DNA of 64,000 nucleotides from Nostoc sp. FACHB-152 (GTDB taxonomy: Bacteria; Cyanobacteriota; Cyanobacteriia; Cyanobacteriales; Nostocaceae): NCBI RefSeq assembly GCF_014697475.1, contig NZ_JACJRV010000009.1, forward strand, positions 1-64,000, in the 5' to 3' direction. Numbering within the stretch: the first letter of the stretch is position 1; every line of letters starts with the position of its first letter. Of this stretch, positions 33,739-43,144 are shown piece after piece. A program made the translations under genes and the position numbers. The notes beneath the pieces were generated by a model that searched no databases, was not told the DNA's origin, and was given only the letters and a program-made list of their open reading frames with translations.

Positions 33739-36639
33739 ATGGATACAAAAAGTAAGACTGGCAATTTTATCTATACAGACTGGACATTAACCGAAACCCA
33801 GTTTGAGCCTGAGCAATTGCATTCTAGAGAAACTATTTTCACGATTGGCAACGGATATTTAGGAACACGCGGTAGTTTTGAAAGAGACTATCCTGGTGAA
33901 TTGCCAGCTACTTTTATCCACGGTGTCTATGATGATGTGCCTGTGGTGTATACCGAGCTTGCCAACTGTCCTGATTGGCTACCTTTGGTAGTGATTATCG
34001 ATGGTAATCGCTTTCGCCTCAACGAAGGAGAAATCACCCATTATGAACGGCGGCTTGATGTGCGTCGCGGTCTTCTCAGCCGTTCCTTACGTTGGCGCAC
34101 TCCCAATGGCAAAACTATAGATATTCACTTTGAACGTTTTGCTAGTCTTGCAGATCAGCATATTTTGGCACAACGCTGTCAGTTAACACCGCTAGATTTT
34201 GACGGCTTGATTGAAGTGCAAGGCAGCATCAATGGCTATCCTGAAAACCAAGGATTCAATCACTGGGTAGATTTAGACCAAGGTAAAACCCAGCAAGGCA
34301 TCTGGTTGCATAGCCGCACCCGTACTTCCCGGATTGCGATTGGCATGACAGCTACGATGACAGTATTAGGGACAGAAGCATCTATACAAGTTAACACTGC
34401 CCCTGGTTATCCCTCCTTAAATGCTACCTTTATCGCTAAAACTCACCAAACTGTGACGGTGGAAAAAATTATCACAGTGTTTTCCTCACGAGAGATTGAT
34501 AATCCAGTCCTAGCTGCTCAAGAAAAACAGGCTCAACTCCCAGATTACGAAATCCTATTCAATGCCCATACTCAAGTCTGGGATGAAGTTTGGCAGCAGA
34601 GTGATATCCAGATCGAAGGTGATAATACAGCAGCTTTTGCGATTCGGTACAACATTTTTCAACTGTTAATTGCTGCGCCTCGGTATGACGATAGGGTGAG
34701 TATTCCAGCAAAAACTCTTTCTGGGTTTGGCTATCGCGGTCATATTTTTTGGGATACAGAAATTTTTATCCTGCCATTTTTTACATTTACTCAACCAGCG
34801 ATCGCCCGAAATTTACTTAGTTATCGTTACCATACTTTACCAGGAGCCAGACGTAAAGCATCGCATTCTGGGTACAAAGGCGCAATGTATGCTTGGGAAA
34901 GTGCGGTGACTGGGGATGAAGTTACGCCCCGGTGGTCACTTCCCAATGATTTTTATGGTGAGGATATACGGATTTGGTGCCGCGATCGCGAAATTCATAT
35001 CAGTGCAGATATTACCTATGCTGTTTGGTATTACTGGTTAGTCACTGGTGATGATGAATGGATGCGAAACTACGGCGCAGAGATTGTTTTAGATACGGCT
35101 ATCTTTTGGGACAGCCGGGTTGAGTATAATCCAGAACAAGAACGGTATGAAATTCGGGGGGTAATTGGAGCCGATGAGTATCACGAATTAGTGCATAACA
35201 ACACCTTCACCAACCGCATGGTGCAATGGAATTTAGAAAAAGCACTAATTATTGATAATTGGCTGCGGCAAAACTTTCCAGAACAGGCGGCAGAATTAGA
35301 ACAGAAACTCCAAATCACATCCGAAGTGCGATCGCACTGGCAAGACATCATTGATAAAATCTGGATTCCCTACGACCCAGAAACCGGATTAATTGAACAG
35401 TGTGAGGGATTTTTCCAACTCCAAGATATTAACTTAGATGACTACGAACCACGAAGGCGTTCCATTCAAGCTATTTTAGGTATTGAAGAAGGCAATAAGC
35501 GGCAAGTCCTAAAGCAGCCAGATGTCTTGATGCTGCTTTATTTAATGCGGGAATCGGCAGAATTTCCTTACAATCCAAAATCATTACAAGCAAATTGGGA
35601 CTACTACGCACCGCGCACAGATATTACCTACGGTTCATCTCTCGGCCCAGCAATTCACGCCATTCTAGCTGCCGATTTGGGCAAATCAACAATCGCCTAC
35701 AAACAATTTATGCAAGCTGCAATGGTTGATTTGGAAGATACTCGCGGTAATGCCCATGAAGGAATTCACGGTGCAAGTGCTGGCGGTGTGTGGCAAGCAG
35801 TAGTTTTTGGATTTGGTGGAATTCAGTTAACAGAAAATGGACTCGTAGCGAACCCGCACCTACCTTCTCACTGGACGCGCCTCAAGTTTAAACTGCACTG
35901 GCGCGGCAAATGGCAAGAATTTGATTTGCACCCCAAACAAAAGACAATGGAAACATTTACCCAATCCTCAACCCCGGATATTCGTGGGGTGATTTTTGAC
36001 CTTGATGGTGTACTGACCGATACAGCAGAATACCACTATCAAGCTTGGCAGAGGTTAGCTGATGAAGAAGGTATTCCTTTTGACCGTGAAGCTAACGAAG
36101 CATTGCGTGGTATATCTAGGCGGGAATCTTTAATGTCAATTATTGGGGATCGAAAGTATTCAGAAGCACAAATCCAAGAAATGATGGATCGGAAAAATGG
36201 CTACTATATAGAACTAATTCACCACATGACACCACAAGATTTATTGCCAGGCGCGATCGCACTTTTGGATGAATTACGGCAAGCTGGAATTAAGACTGCG
36301 ATTGGTTCTGCTAGTAAAAATGCCCATACTGTTGTTGAGTTATTGGGAATTGCTGATAAAGTAGATGCGATCGCTGATGGTTACAGTGTGGAACAACCTA
36401 AACCTGCACCTGATTTGTTTTTATACGCTGCTAAGGAACTAGGACTGCAACCATCACAATGTGTAGTTGTAGAAGATGCCGCCGCCGGAATTGAAGCCGC
36501 TTTAGCAGGCGGTATGTTAGCAGTAGGACTAGGCCCCGTTGAACGCGTCGGCGCAGCCCATGTGGTATTACCAAGCCTAGACGGTGTGACGTGGGTAGAC
36601 TTAAAAGCCAAGTTGAACGTTGCAGTAAAAAACAGGTGA
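33739..36639 (+). CDS. GH65 disaccharide phosphorylase fused to beta-phosphoglucomutase
   Basis: 966 residues from ATG; a TTG six codons earlier is also open. Residues 1-745 are a GH65 family phosphorylase: beta-sandwich N-terminal domain, (alpha/alpha)6 barrel with GYRGHIFWDTEIF and the catalytic acid Glu in VIGADEYHE (about residue 479), and the sugar/phosphate blocks ITYGSSLGPAIHA and GIHGASAGGVWQAVV. Residues 750-960 are a HAD hydrolase of the beta-phosphoglucomutase type: nucleophile in VIFDLDGVLTD, GSASKN, KPAPDLF and VVEDAAAGIEAA. Phosphorolysis gives beta-glucose 1-phosphate and the mutase turns it into glucose 6-phosphate, so the fusion runs two steps. The disaccharide (maltose, trehalose, kojibiose or nigerose) cannot be told from sequence. 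Confidence 0.92.
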   Translation: MDTKSKTGNFIYTDWTLTETQFEPEQLHSRETIFTIGNGYLGTRGSFERDYPGELPATFIHGVYDDVPVVYTELANCPDWLPLVVIIDGNRFRLNEGEITHYERRLDVRRGLLSRSLRWRTPNGKTIDIHFERFASLADQHILAQRCQLTPLDFDGLIEVQGSINGYPENQGFNHWVDLDQGKTQQGIWLHSRTRTSRIAIGMTATMTVLGTEASIQVNTAPGYPSLNATFIAKTHQTVTVEKIITVFSSREIDNPVLAAQEKQAQLPDYEILFNAHTQVWDEVWQQSDIQIEGDNTAAFAIRYNIFQLLIAAPRYDDRVSIPAKTLSGFGYRGHIFWDTEIFILPFFTFTQPAIARNLLSYRYHTLPGARRKASHSGYKGAMYAWESAVTGDEVTPRWSLPNDFYGEDIRIWCRDREIHISADITYAVWYYWLVTGDDEWMRNYGAEIVLDTAIFWDSRVEYNPEQERYEIRGVIGADEYHELVHNNTFTNRMVQWNLEKALIIDNWLRQNFPEQAAELEQKLQITSEVRSHWQDIIDKIWIPYDPETGLIEQCEGFFQLQDINLDDYEPRRRSIQAILGIEEGNKRQVLKQPDVLMLLYLMRESAEFPYNPKSLQANWDYYAPRTDITYGSSLGPAIHAILAADLGKSTIAYKQFMQAAMVDLEDTRGNAHEGIHGASAGGVWQAVVFGFGGIQLTENGLVANPHLPSHWTRLKFKLHWRGKWQEFDLHPKQKTMETFTQSSTPDIRGVIFDLDGVLTDTAEYHYQAWQRLADEEGIPFDREANEALRGISRRESLMSIIGDRKYSEAQIQEMMDRKNGYYIELIHHMTPQDLLPGAIALLDELRQAGIKTAIGSASKNAHTVVELLGIADKVDAIADGYSVEQPKPAPDLFLYAAKELGLQPSQCVVVEDAAAGIEAALAGGMLAVGLGPVERVGAAHVVLPSLDGVTWVDLKAKLNVAVKNR

Positions 36640-36866
36640 GTAGTGATTGTCAATAGATTTTTGCTGCGTGAGCGGTATGAACCCAAGGATTTATTTGATG
36701 AAATCAAATCAAACATTCAACTTGGTAAGAGGGACATTAATTAAGTGGAGACGATACTGTAGTTGATAAACCGCACAGCGACTCAAAAATCACAGAATTA
36801 ATTGGTTACTATGCTTTTAGTGCTAGGGTTTCACCATCAACTCTAGCAAGACAAACTTTATTTAAC

Positions 36867-37020
36867 GTGAGTTCGATGAACCTCACCCCAACCCCTCTCC
36901 GACGCGGAGAGGGGCTTAAATATGTTTAAAACTCAACACAAAATAAAGGTTTTGAAGCCTCTCTCCTTGCAGGGGAGAGGTTTGGAGAGGGGTTTTTTAG
37001 CTCTGTCGAACTCAGGTTTA
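36867..37020. repeat. Palindromic repeat element (MITE-like)
   Basis: The left arm carries TGAGTTCGATGAACC and then ACCCCTCTCCGACGCGGAGAGG; the right arm reversed reads CTGAGTTCGACAGAGC with ACCCCTCTCC and a second GGAGAGG-type hairpin. The arms are imperfect inverted repeats around an AT-rich centre, with no coding capacity. This is a common family between cyanobacterial genes. Confidence 0.65.
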
Positions 37021-37021
37021 T

Positions 37022-37321
37022 TTAATTATCCTCTGCAAATAAAGATTCTAAATTTCTATAACCGCTAACCACACGCACAATTTCAATACCGCTATCTATA
37101 ATTCGGTAAAGAATAATGTACCCATCCAATGGAACACCTCTCAAATCATTGTTAATGTTGGCATAACTGCGTCCCATATTAGGAAAATTAGCTAAGTATT
37201 TACACTTTTTTTCAAACTCATCAATAAAACGCTCTCCTGCTTCAATATTTCTGATAGTAAAATAATCAATAATTTCTGCTAAATCAAGGCTAGCTGCTGG
37301 AGAGATAATATGTTGTTTCAT
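37022..37321 (-). CDS. ParE/RelE-family toxin
   Basis: 99 residues with the ParE-type fold pattern: SPAASLDLAEIIDYFTIRNIEAGERFIDEFEKKCKYLANFPNMGRSY, then RGVPLDGYIILYRI and VVSGYRNLESLF. Members block gyrase (ParE) or cut ribosome-bound mRNA (RelE); the helix start and the P-MGR motif favour ParE. It overlaps the antitoxin gene by 4 bases (ATGA), the standard antitoxin-first operon. Confidence 0.88.
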   Translation of the reverse strand: MKQHIISPAASLDLAEIIDYFTIRNIEAGERFIDEFEKKCKYLANFPNMGRSYANINNDLRGVPLDGYIILYRIIDSGIEIVRVVSGYRNLESLFAEDN

Positions 37322-37584
37322 CCCTGTGTCTCTCTCGGTTGACGCAATTTGGAGCGTAATCTTTCAATTACAACTTCCCCCTCTATCCCTTCCCCTCTAT
37401 CCAACTGTTCAATAGCTACTTCAACTTTTTGCCGTGTTTCTTCTACCCATTGTTGATAACCTTGTTCCCACTCTAATAACAGCTTTAATGCTTTACTAAT
37501 TACTTCTTCAGGATTACTATATCTACCTGTAGCAATTTGTGCTTCAATTATTTGCTCTAATTCAGGTTTAAGTTGGATATTCAT
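37318..37584 (-). CDS. ParD/CopG-family antitoxin
   Basis: 88 residues. The N-terminal ribbon-helix-helix part reads MNIQLKPELEQIIEAQIATGRYSNPEEVISKALKLLLE (split here for reading: strand NIQLKPE, helix LEQIIEAQIATG, then YSNPEEVISKALKLL), followed by an acidic and helical C-terminal toxin-binding tail (EEVAIEQLDRGEGIEGEV-like). It should neutralise the ParE-like toxin encoded immediately after and repress the operon. First gene of the pair. Confidence 0.85.
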   Translation of the reverse strand: MNIQLKPELEQIIEAQIATGRYSNPEEVISKALKLLLEWEQGYQQWVEETRQKVEVAIEQLDRGEGIEGEVVIERLRSKLRQPRETQG

Positions 37585-37804
37585 GATTTTTACTTTTAAT
37601 TTATGAAAAGCTTTAATCTTGTTATAACAGCATTCAATTGTTATCAGGGGACACTGGACATTTTTAATCGCTTCTCATAGGGCATTATGCCTTCTGCCAA
37701 CATAAGATCTGCAAGTTTGTTAGTGAGTTATAAGTGCTATAGTACCAGCTAGAACTCGCTAACTATATAAACTAAACAGTATATAATACACCCTACTTCA
37801 GCCT
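37585..37804. other. Upstream region of the toxin-antitoxin operon
   Basis: About 220 bases, AT-rich, between the start of the antitoxin gene and the end of the metalloprotease gene; it should carry the operon promoter. No gene seen. Confidence 0.3.
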
Positions 37805-40573
37805 TTACCTAGAAACCAACTGCGCGTTTAACGCTTTCGTAATGCGATCGCCTGCAAATTCTAAATGGGCTACTGTGTAAATATCTAATGTTGTGCCAAA
37901 TTGTTTCAGCTTGGTGTCAATTGCTTTTTGCAGTTGCTGCAATTGGTACCAAGCTAATGTTCGGCCGTCTTCTAACTCATCATGATTATTCAACACCATT
38001 TCTAACAAAAGATTGAGATGTTCTCGTTGCAATGAACGGCGAATGCTAGAAATTGATTTTGGTTGTTCTGGGGTTAAAACTTCTGTCCAAATGCCTGTTT
38101 GCAGGGTGTCAAATAACTCTGGCAGAGAAAGTGCTTGCCCAGGTTGAGTTTTTAATTCTACATCTCTTAGACGATTAAGGCGATCGCTATCTAAAAGCGA
38201 TCGTAATATGGCACTCTGAAAACTAAGAATGCGATCGTGTATGGGATAATCAAGGCGGCTGTGAGGTATAGGGCTTCCCCAATGTTGCCAGCGCGACGGT
38301 GCAAGCTGATTTAACAATTGTGGTGAGAAACTAAAAGCATCTTCAGCAAAGACATACTCTTGCAACTTTGCTAAAGCCTGACGTTGCTGTGATAGCGTAA
38401 CGGGTACAAAAGCCCAAGAACTTTCATCACCAGTATGAAGTCGCCGAAATGATTGTCCACCAATATACTGAGCAAGTAAACTAGCATTACGAAAATAGTA
38501 TCTCAGCACTCGATTAAATAAGACGCGTAAGCTACTATAGCTTTCTCCCCTTGGTAAATCACTCTCATCAAGACGTTGCCACATCATACGGGCGTTGTCC
38601 ATTTGCCATTGAGAATAAACCAGTACATCACTACTCATATCCCAAAGATTTGCTAGTGGGTTGATGTCGCGGATATCTTCATCAGTTGCATAAGATAATT
38701 CTGGCTGCGGCGATGCTAACGCAATTTCTTCTAAAAAGCTTTTTTCTGCTTCCGGCGTGACTACCTCACCTACTACATCAGGGATTTTTTGATACCCATA
38801 TTGAATCGCCCATTCATCATAAGGCCCAACAACACTAGGAAAATACTCACCTTGTTTTACTCCCTGAGGTGCAATATTCACGGGTAAATAATCCATCACC
38901 GAACCCGCTAAACCTTTGGTATGGGTAATTTCCGTGTTATTTAACTCTTGGGGCGATAACATGGTGCTGCCATGAAAATTGTGCCGTAAACCGAGAGTAT
39001 GTCCAACTTCATGGGCAATTACAGAACGTAAATATTGATCTACATACTCCTTCATCGTTTCACTATTGGGTTTAGTATTTTGTAGCAGGGATAATGCTAA
39101 TGCTCCCATAGCTACTTGATCTGTAGATTCTGCACCATAACAAAACTCTGATGCAGACATTGGTAAAGAGGAGTGGGGAGTTAGGTGTGGGGAATAGGGT
39201 AAAAAATGAGTTTCATCATAAATGCCCCCCTGCGCCTCTGCGCCTCTGCGCCTCTGCCCCCTAACTTCTGCTTGACACATTGACGCAGCCCCTATCAGTG
39301 CATGATATTCTTGCCCAATTGAGCGCACCATATTGGCATCAACAATAATATCTGCATCTAAGATTTCGCCAGTGAGTGGGTTAACCCGCATCGGCCCTCT
39401 AGCAAAACCTGCATCTAAAGAATTGAACCAGCGAATAGTGTTATAGCGCACATCTGCTGGATGCCATTCAGCATCATCTGGCATTTGACGCACTTCAATC
39501 GCATTTTGAAATCCGGCTTTTTCAAATGCTTGATTCCACATCAAAACGCCTTCACGAATTGCATCTCGATAGATAGGTGGGACAGCATTTTCAATCCAAA
39601 ATACAATTGGCTTTTTAGGTGGAGATAAAGGTACGTTAGGGTCAGATGGTTCTAAATGCCAACGATTAATATAACGAACAAAGGGTTCTTGAATATTATT
39701 CTGAGAAAAGTCTTGAAAAGCAGTCAGAAAATATCCTACTCTGTCATCAGCAATTCTGGGAATATAACCGTTGTTTTCTGGCAGTTGAGAAAAACTATAA
39801 TGAACTTTGAGGCTCAGAGCGCGGTTATCAGGTAAGGTGACTAAATTTGCACCTTCTGGTGAGGAAAAACCATAAATTGAATCAATCTCTACGTTTTCAG
39901 AAAAACTGTTGACATCACCAAAATAAGATTTATTTTTATCTAATCTATAATCAGCCTGTAACGAGTACTTTAGTAAAGAAGTTAAGTCTGGAAAATCTTC
40001 CAACAGCAAATCTTCTAGGTTAATTAAAATATTTTTACTATGTGGATCAATATTAGCTATATCTAATGAATAAAGTACTGAATCGCTAAATGAACGAGCA
40101 AGCGATCGCTGTTCTGGTTCACCAGATTTTATCCGAAATTTGACATTCTGAATTACAAAATGCAAGTTACTATTTACGCGTTTAAAATAAAACAAAAAAT
40201 CAGCTAGGTTTAATCCACTATAAATCCCACTTTCACCAACACCTGATTCTAAAGTTACTGTTGCTAGATAACTTTTATTTAGCTGTTCTGGTTTAATTTC
40301 TAAATAAACTTTGCCAGATTCTTCATTACTATAAAGTGTGAATAGTCCTTCTTGCTTATTCCCCCCTCTAACTATGTCACGGTATCGGCGAAAGTCTTCT
40401 TTTTTAGTCTCTCCCAGATTATTAGCAATAGCTAAATTTTCAACTACTGGGATGGGGTTGAATTGCTGAACATCATGTTCTGAAAGTTGATTTGCTGTTG
40501 CCCAACTATTGTTTAGAAAAAAATTATATAGCAATATAATACAGATTGCTAATTTGGAGATCCAGTGTTTCAT
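37805..40573 (-). CDS. Secreted zinc-dependent metalloprotease (DUF5117/DUF4953 family)
   Basis: 922 residues. Signal peptide at 1-27 (ISKLAICIILLYNFFLNNSWATA). The middle has the family block FWIENAVPPIYRDAIREGVLMWNQAFEKAGF, DPADVRYNTIRW-like segment, and the metzincin zinc site HEVGHTLGLRHNF with the later Met-turn candidate SVMDYLP. The family is large, widely distributed and of unknown substrate. Residues about 433-469 (EVRGQRRRGAEAQGG... PHSSLP) are a repeat-derived in-frame insertion between the SMCQ and SASEFCYGAES parts; the insert sits before the zinc site and may form a surface loop. Acts outside the cytoplasm by inference from the signal peptide. Confidence 0.88.
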   Translation of the reverse strand: MKHWISKLAICIILLYNFFLNNSWATANQLSEHDVQQFNPIPVVENLAIANNLGETKKEDFRRYRDIVRGGNKQEGLFTLYSNEESGKVYLEIKPEQLNKSYLATVTLESGVGESGIYSGLNLADFLFYFKRVNSNLHFVIQNVKFRIKSGEPEQRSLARSFSDSVLYSLDIANIDPHSKNILINLEDLLLEDFPDLTSLLKYSLQADYRLDKNKSYFGDVNSFSENVEIDSIYGFSSPEGANLVTLPDNRALSLKVHYSFSQLPENNGYIPRIADDRVGYFLTAFQDFSQNNIQEPFVRYINRWHLEPSDPNVPLSPPKKPIVFWIENAVPPIYRDAIREGVLMWNQAFEKAGFQNAIEVRQMPDDAEWHPADVRYNTIRWFNSLDAGFARGPMRVNPLTGEILDADIIVDANMVRSIGQEYHALIGAASMCQAEVRGQRRRGAEAQGGIYDETHFLPYSPHLTPHSSLPMSASEFCYGAESTDQVAMGALALSLLQNTKPNSETMKEYVDQYLRSVIAHEVGHTLGLRHNFHGSTMLSPQELNNTEITHTKGLAGSVMDYLPVNIAPQGVKQGEYFPSVVGPYDEWAIQYGYQKIPDVVGEVVTPEAEKSFLEEIALASPQPELSYATDEDIRDINPLANLWDMSSDVLVYSQWQMDNARMMWQRLDESDLPRGESYSSLRVLFNRVLRYYFRNASLLAQYIGGQSFRRLHTGDESSWAFVPVTLSQQRQALAKLQEYVFAEDAFSFSPQLLNQLAPSRWQHWGSPIPHSRLDYPIHDRILSFQSAILRSLLDSDRLNRLRDVELKTQPGQALSLPELFDTLQTGIWTEVLTPEQPKSISSIRRSLQREHLNLLLEMVLNNHDELEDGRTLAWYQLQQLQKAIDTKLKQFGTTLDIYTVAHLEFAGDRITKALNAQLVSR

Positions 40574-41101
40574 CCTTTAGCGTTGGTTATGAAGTGGTTA
40601 GTGTCGGAGAAAAACTGTTGGAATCATGTGTAGTGATTCAGTCAGCTTATCCAAGACTTCTTCAATACTTAAGGCTGACCTTTTGTGTAAATTTACTGTG
40701 GTCAGACAAAAGATTGTTGTATCTAAAAAACATGAAAAGTTTTGTAATTGATAGTTGGGCTTTTGAAAAATTTTCATGTAGGAAATGGAAGCAATTGTAT
40801 CTTAAGGTAGATGATTTTTCCATCTGTAGATATATGTTATTTTGAAATATATATGGTGTGTATGATCCAAGAAAGTATTGACTGCTACATTTATCCGTGC
40901 TTGCACTCTTCAACGGCTCCGATGTAGCAGCTGATGGTTAAATATCGACTTGAATACTTCGTTGCGTTAAGCTACACCACAACACGCCCTACCTCATCTC
41001 AAAGTTAGGAAATGTGTACTTCTGGCGTTTTGTGCTGCAAAAAATAGAAAAATAGTGGCATCACAACATTGTTGAGTTCTGAATTATCAGAGGAAAACAA
41101 C
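40574..41101. other. Intergenic region between metalloprotease and adenosine-specific kinase genes
   Basis: About 530 bases with no convincing gene; the open frames here are short and have neither family features nor ribosome sites. It must contain the divergent promoters. No terminator or repeat element was recognised. Confidence 0.4.
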
Positions 41102-41584
41102 ATGGAACTCAAAGCAGTAGAATTGCAAATTCCAGAGGGTTGCAACTTGATTTTGGGGCAAACCCACTTTATTAAGACTGTAGAAGACTTGTACGAAATT
41201 ATGGTGGGTACATCCCCACAAGTGAAATTTGGCATTGCCTTCTGTGAAGCATCGGGGCCATGTTTAATTAGAATTGTGGGTAACGATCGCTCTTTACAAG
41301 AAATCGCCACTCAAAATGCTCAAGCTGTTGGCGCAGGTCATAGTTTTATAATTTTGTTAAAAGAGGCGTATCCGATTAACTTTCTCAATGCAATTAAGCA
41401 GTGTCCTGAAGTCTGCACGATTTATTGCGCTACAGCTAACCCAGTGCAGGTAATTGTGGCGGAAACTGACCAAGGCAGAGGAATTATGGGTGTAATTGAT
41501 GGTTTTTCTCCCAAAGGCATTGAAACAGAGGCGGATGTCAAAGCGCGTCAGGAGATACTACGTCGGTTTGGCTATAAGTTATGA
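41102..41584 (+). CDS. Adenosine-specific kinase (DUF355 family)
   Basis: 160 residues from ATG ([25 protein letters not shown]). The conserved blocks of the PAE2307-type family are all present: [66 protein letters not shown] and the tail [15 protein letters not shown]. Members bind adenosine and AMP/ATP; the physiological role is not known. A longer frame from a TTG at 41069 exists but the ATG follows a purine-rich GAGGAAAAC. 84 bases upstream of the transaldolase gene. Confidence 0.88.
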   Translation: MELKAVELQIPEGCNLILGQTHFIKTVEDLYEIMVGTSPQVKFGIAFCEASGPCLIRIVGNDRSLQEIATQNAQAVGAGHSFIILLKEAYPINFLNAIKQCPEVCTIYCATANPVQVIVAETDQGRGIMGVIDGFSPKGIETEADVKARQEILRRFGYKL

Positions 41585-41668
41585 AAGGTAACAGGTGACA
41601 GGTGACAGAATAAAGGAAGCCAAAATTGGTATGATGCCAGCGATAGCATATTAAGGAAAAAAGATTCA

Positions 41669-42310
41669 GTGAGCTTATTTTTGGACTCAGCGATCGCGGC
41701 GGAAGCAGAAGCTGCTAGAAAATTAGGTTGGGTAAAAGGCATCACTACTAACCCAACATTATTAGCCAAAAGCCCATTACCAGCCGAGACTACACTCAAA
41801 CAGCTGGCAGAATTGACCACAGGCCCAGTATTTTATCAGTTGATAGCAGATGAATTTGAAGAGATGGTAGCAGAAGGAAGGGCTGCTTTTAAACTGATAG
41901 GAAAACAAACTGTTTTAAAAATTCCCGCCTCTTTGGTTGGTTTTCAGGTAGTAGCTGAACTAGCGTCAGAAATTCCTTGTGCAGTCACAGCTATATATAG
42001 TGCAGCGCAAGCAGCCGTTTCTCAAGAAGCTGGGGCAAAATATGCGATCGCTTATGTCAATCGAGCCACTAGACTTTTAGGTGATGGAGTAGCTTTAGTG
42101 CGAGAAATGGCGCGTGTTGTAGCTGGAAGCAACACAGAAATTATGGCAGCTAGTATTAAATCTCCCGAAGAAGCTGTCGCATCTTTACAAGCTGGCGCGC
42201 ATCATTTGACATTACCTTTAGCTATGTTGCAAGAAATGACAAATCATGAATTATCACTGCAAAATATTGATGAATTCGCCGAAAATGGCCGCGGAATTTT
42301 ACATTTATAG
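41669..42310 (+). CDS. Small transaldolase / fructose-6-phosphate aldolase family protein
   Basis: 213 residues, the size of the TalC/FSA subfamily. Blocks: LFLDSAIAAEAEAARKLGWVKGITTNPTLL (start of barrel), QTVLKIPAS with the Schiff-base Lys, VTAIYSAAQAA, and IMAASIKSPEEA. The enzyme moves or cleaves three-carbon units of sugar phosphates in the cytosol. The start is a GTG 9 bases after AAGGAA; no ATG is near. Whether it acts as transaldolase or aldolase cannot be decided; a classic larger transaldolase usually exists elsewhere in cyanobacteria. Confidence 0.87.
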   Translation: MSLFLDSAIAAEAEAARKLGWVKGITTNPTLLAKSPLPAETTLKQLAELTTGPVFYQLIADEFEEMVAEGRAAFKLIGKQTVLKIPASLVGFQVVAELASEIPCAVTAIYSAAQAAVSQEAGAKYAIAYVNRATRLLGDGVALVREMARVVAGSNTEIMAASIKSPEEAVASLQAGAHHLTLPLAMLQEMTNHELSLQNIDEFAENGRGILHL

Positions 42311-42347
42311 GTAGTAATGGGGAATATTAAAATAAAAATAAGTTCCT

Positions 42348-42375
42348 GGTGCGTTGCACTAAACAACAACGCACC
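42348..42375. terminator. Hairpin between convergent genes, possible terminator
   Basis: GGTGCGTTG (42348-42356) pairs perfectly with CAACGCACC (42367-42375). It lies between the 3' ends of two convergent genes but has no long T-run; the same GGTGCGTTG core recurs at 53492, so it is also a dispersed repeat. Confidence 0.45.
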
Positions 42376-42391
42376 TTACATTTGTCTAGAC

Positions 42392-42859
42392 TCATTTCTT
42401 TTGAATTTTTCTGTTGAATAACGCATCTAAACTTAAAGCAGACAATAAACCAATCAAGCTAACAGGTTGAGGTTCAGGAACAGCAGCTACAGTATATATA
42501 CTTACACTACCACCAGGCACAAAAGTATATCTATTTGGTACAGTAAATACCCAATTTTGTGTCTTATCGAAAGTTAAATCTTCAGAGATTGATGGGGTGC
42601 TGTTATTTAATTTGAAAGGGTTAGAAACTGAAACAAATGCATTGGAATGTGCAATATCTACAATAATAGAACGAAAAGCTATACCTACTCCACAGGTGTT
42701 AGTTACTATGAGCGTTCGACGAGGACAGACAACATTTGGTAAAGTACCGCCTGCTATACCTTGATAAGTGATTGTCGCACTCTGGACAGGGTTGCTAAAA
42801 GCCATGATGTTTCCTACAGCCAAGAAAGATATCAATGGCAGAAATAGTTCATATTTCAT
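42392..42859 (-). CDS. PEP-CTERM-type secreted protein
   Basis: 155 residues. Signal peptide (KYELFLPLISFLAVGNIMAFSNPVQSA), a beta-rich middle with two Cys pairs, and a C-terminal sorting tail VPEPQPVSLIGLLSALSLDALFNRK: the PEP motif, a hydrophobic stretch and a basic end. Such tails are recognised by exosortase. The PEP motif is fine but the helix is somewhat weak. Function unknown; likely an extracellular or surface protein. Convergent with the transaldolase gene. Confidence 0.78.
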   Translation of the reverse strand: MKYELFLPLISFLAVGNIMAFSNPVQSATITYQGIAGGTLPNVVCPRRTLIVTNTCGVGIAFRSIIVDIAHSNAFVSVSNPFKLNNSTPSISEDLTFDKTQNWVFTVPNRYTFVPGGSVSIYTVAAVPEPQPVSLIGLLSALSLDALFNRKIQKK

Positions 42860-42997
42860 ACATTCGGAAAATTTTGAGTTTAATTACCAGATGACCATGC
42901 TTTTATGTTGAAACAATTGCCCTGAAAAATGCAAGGAAATTTAAGACTTAAACATTTAATAAAATTTACCTAAAAAAATTTAGCTTAACCTTGCCTA

Positions 42998-43144
42998 AGA
43001 AGATGTTTGAAAAGCGAATAGACTTCGCTACTACACAAGCAAAGTCCACCTGCGTGGACTAACACAAAATCAAGGTTTTCAAACCCACGTAGGTGGGTTT
43101 CGTCTGTGTAGCCGCGATTTCCAATCGCTTTTCAAACAACCTCT
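42998..43144. repeat. 147-bp palindromic MITE-like element
   Basis: The two ends are imperfect inverted repeats of about 60 bp. Left: TGTTTGAAAAGCGA, then CTACACAAG, then CCACCTGCGTGG; right arm reversed: TGTTTGAAAAGCGA, then CTACACAGAC, then CCACCTACGTGG. It has no coding capacity and can fold into a long hairpin. It looks like a non-autonomous element or dispersed repeat of Nostoc-type genomes. Confidence 0.75.

Noticed and set aside
36643-36744. 33-residue frame (GTG start; RFLLRERYEPKDLFDEIKSN) after the GH65 fusion
   Set aside because: Looks like a gene fragment but is too short to assign; no ribosome site. May be a decayed remnant.
40546-40913. Open frames of 83-99 residues between the metalloprotease and adenosine kinase genes
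   Set aside because: No homology pattern, ribosome site or codon bias; composition is that of intergenic DNA.
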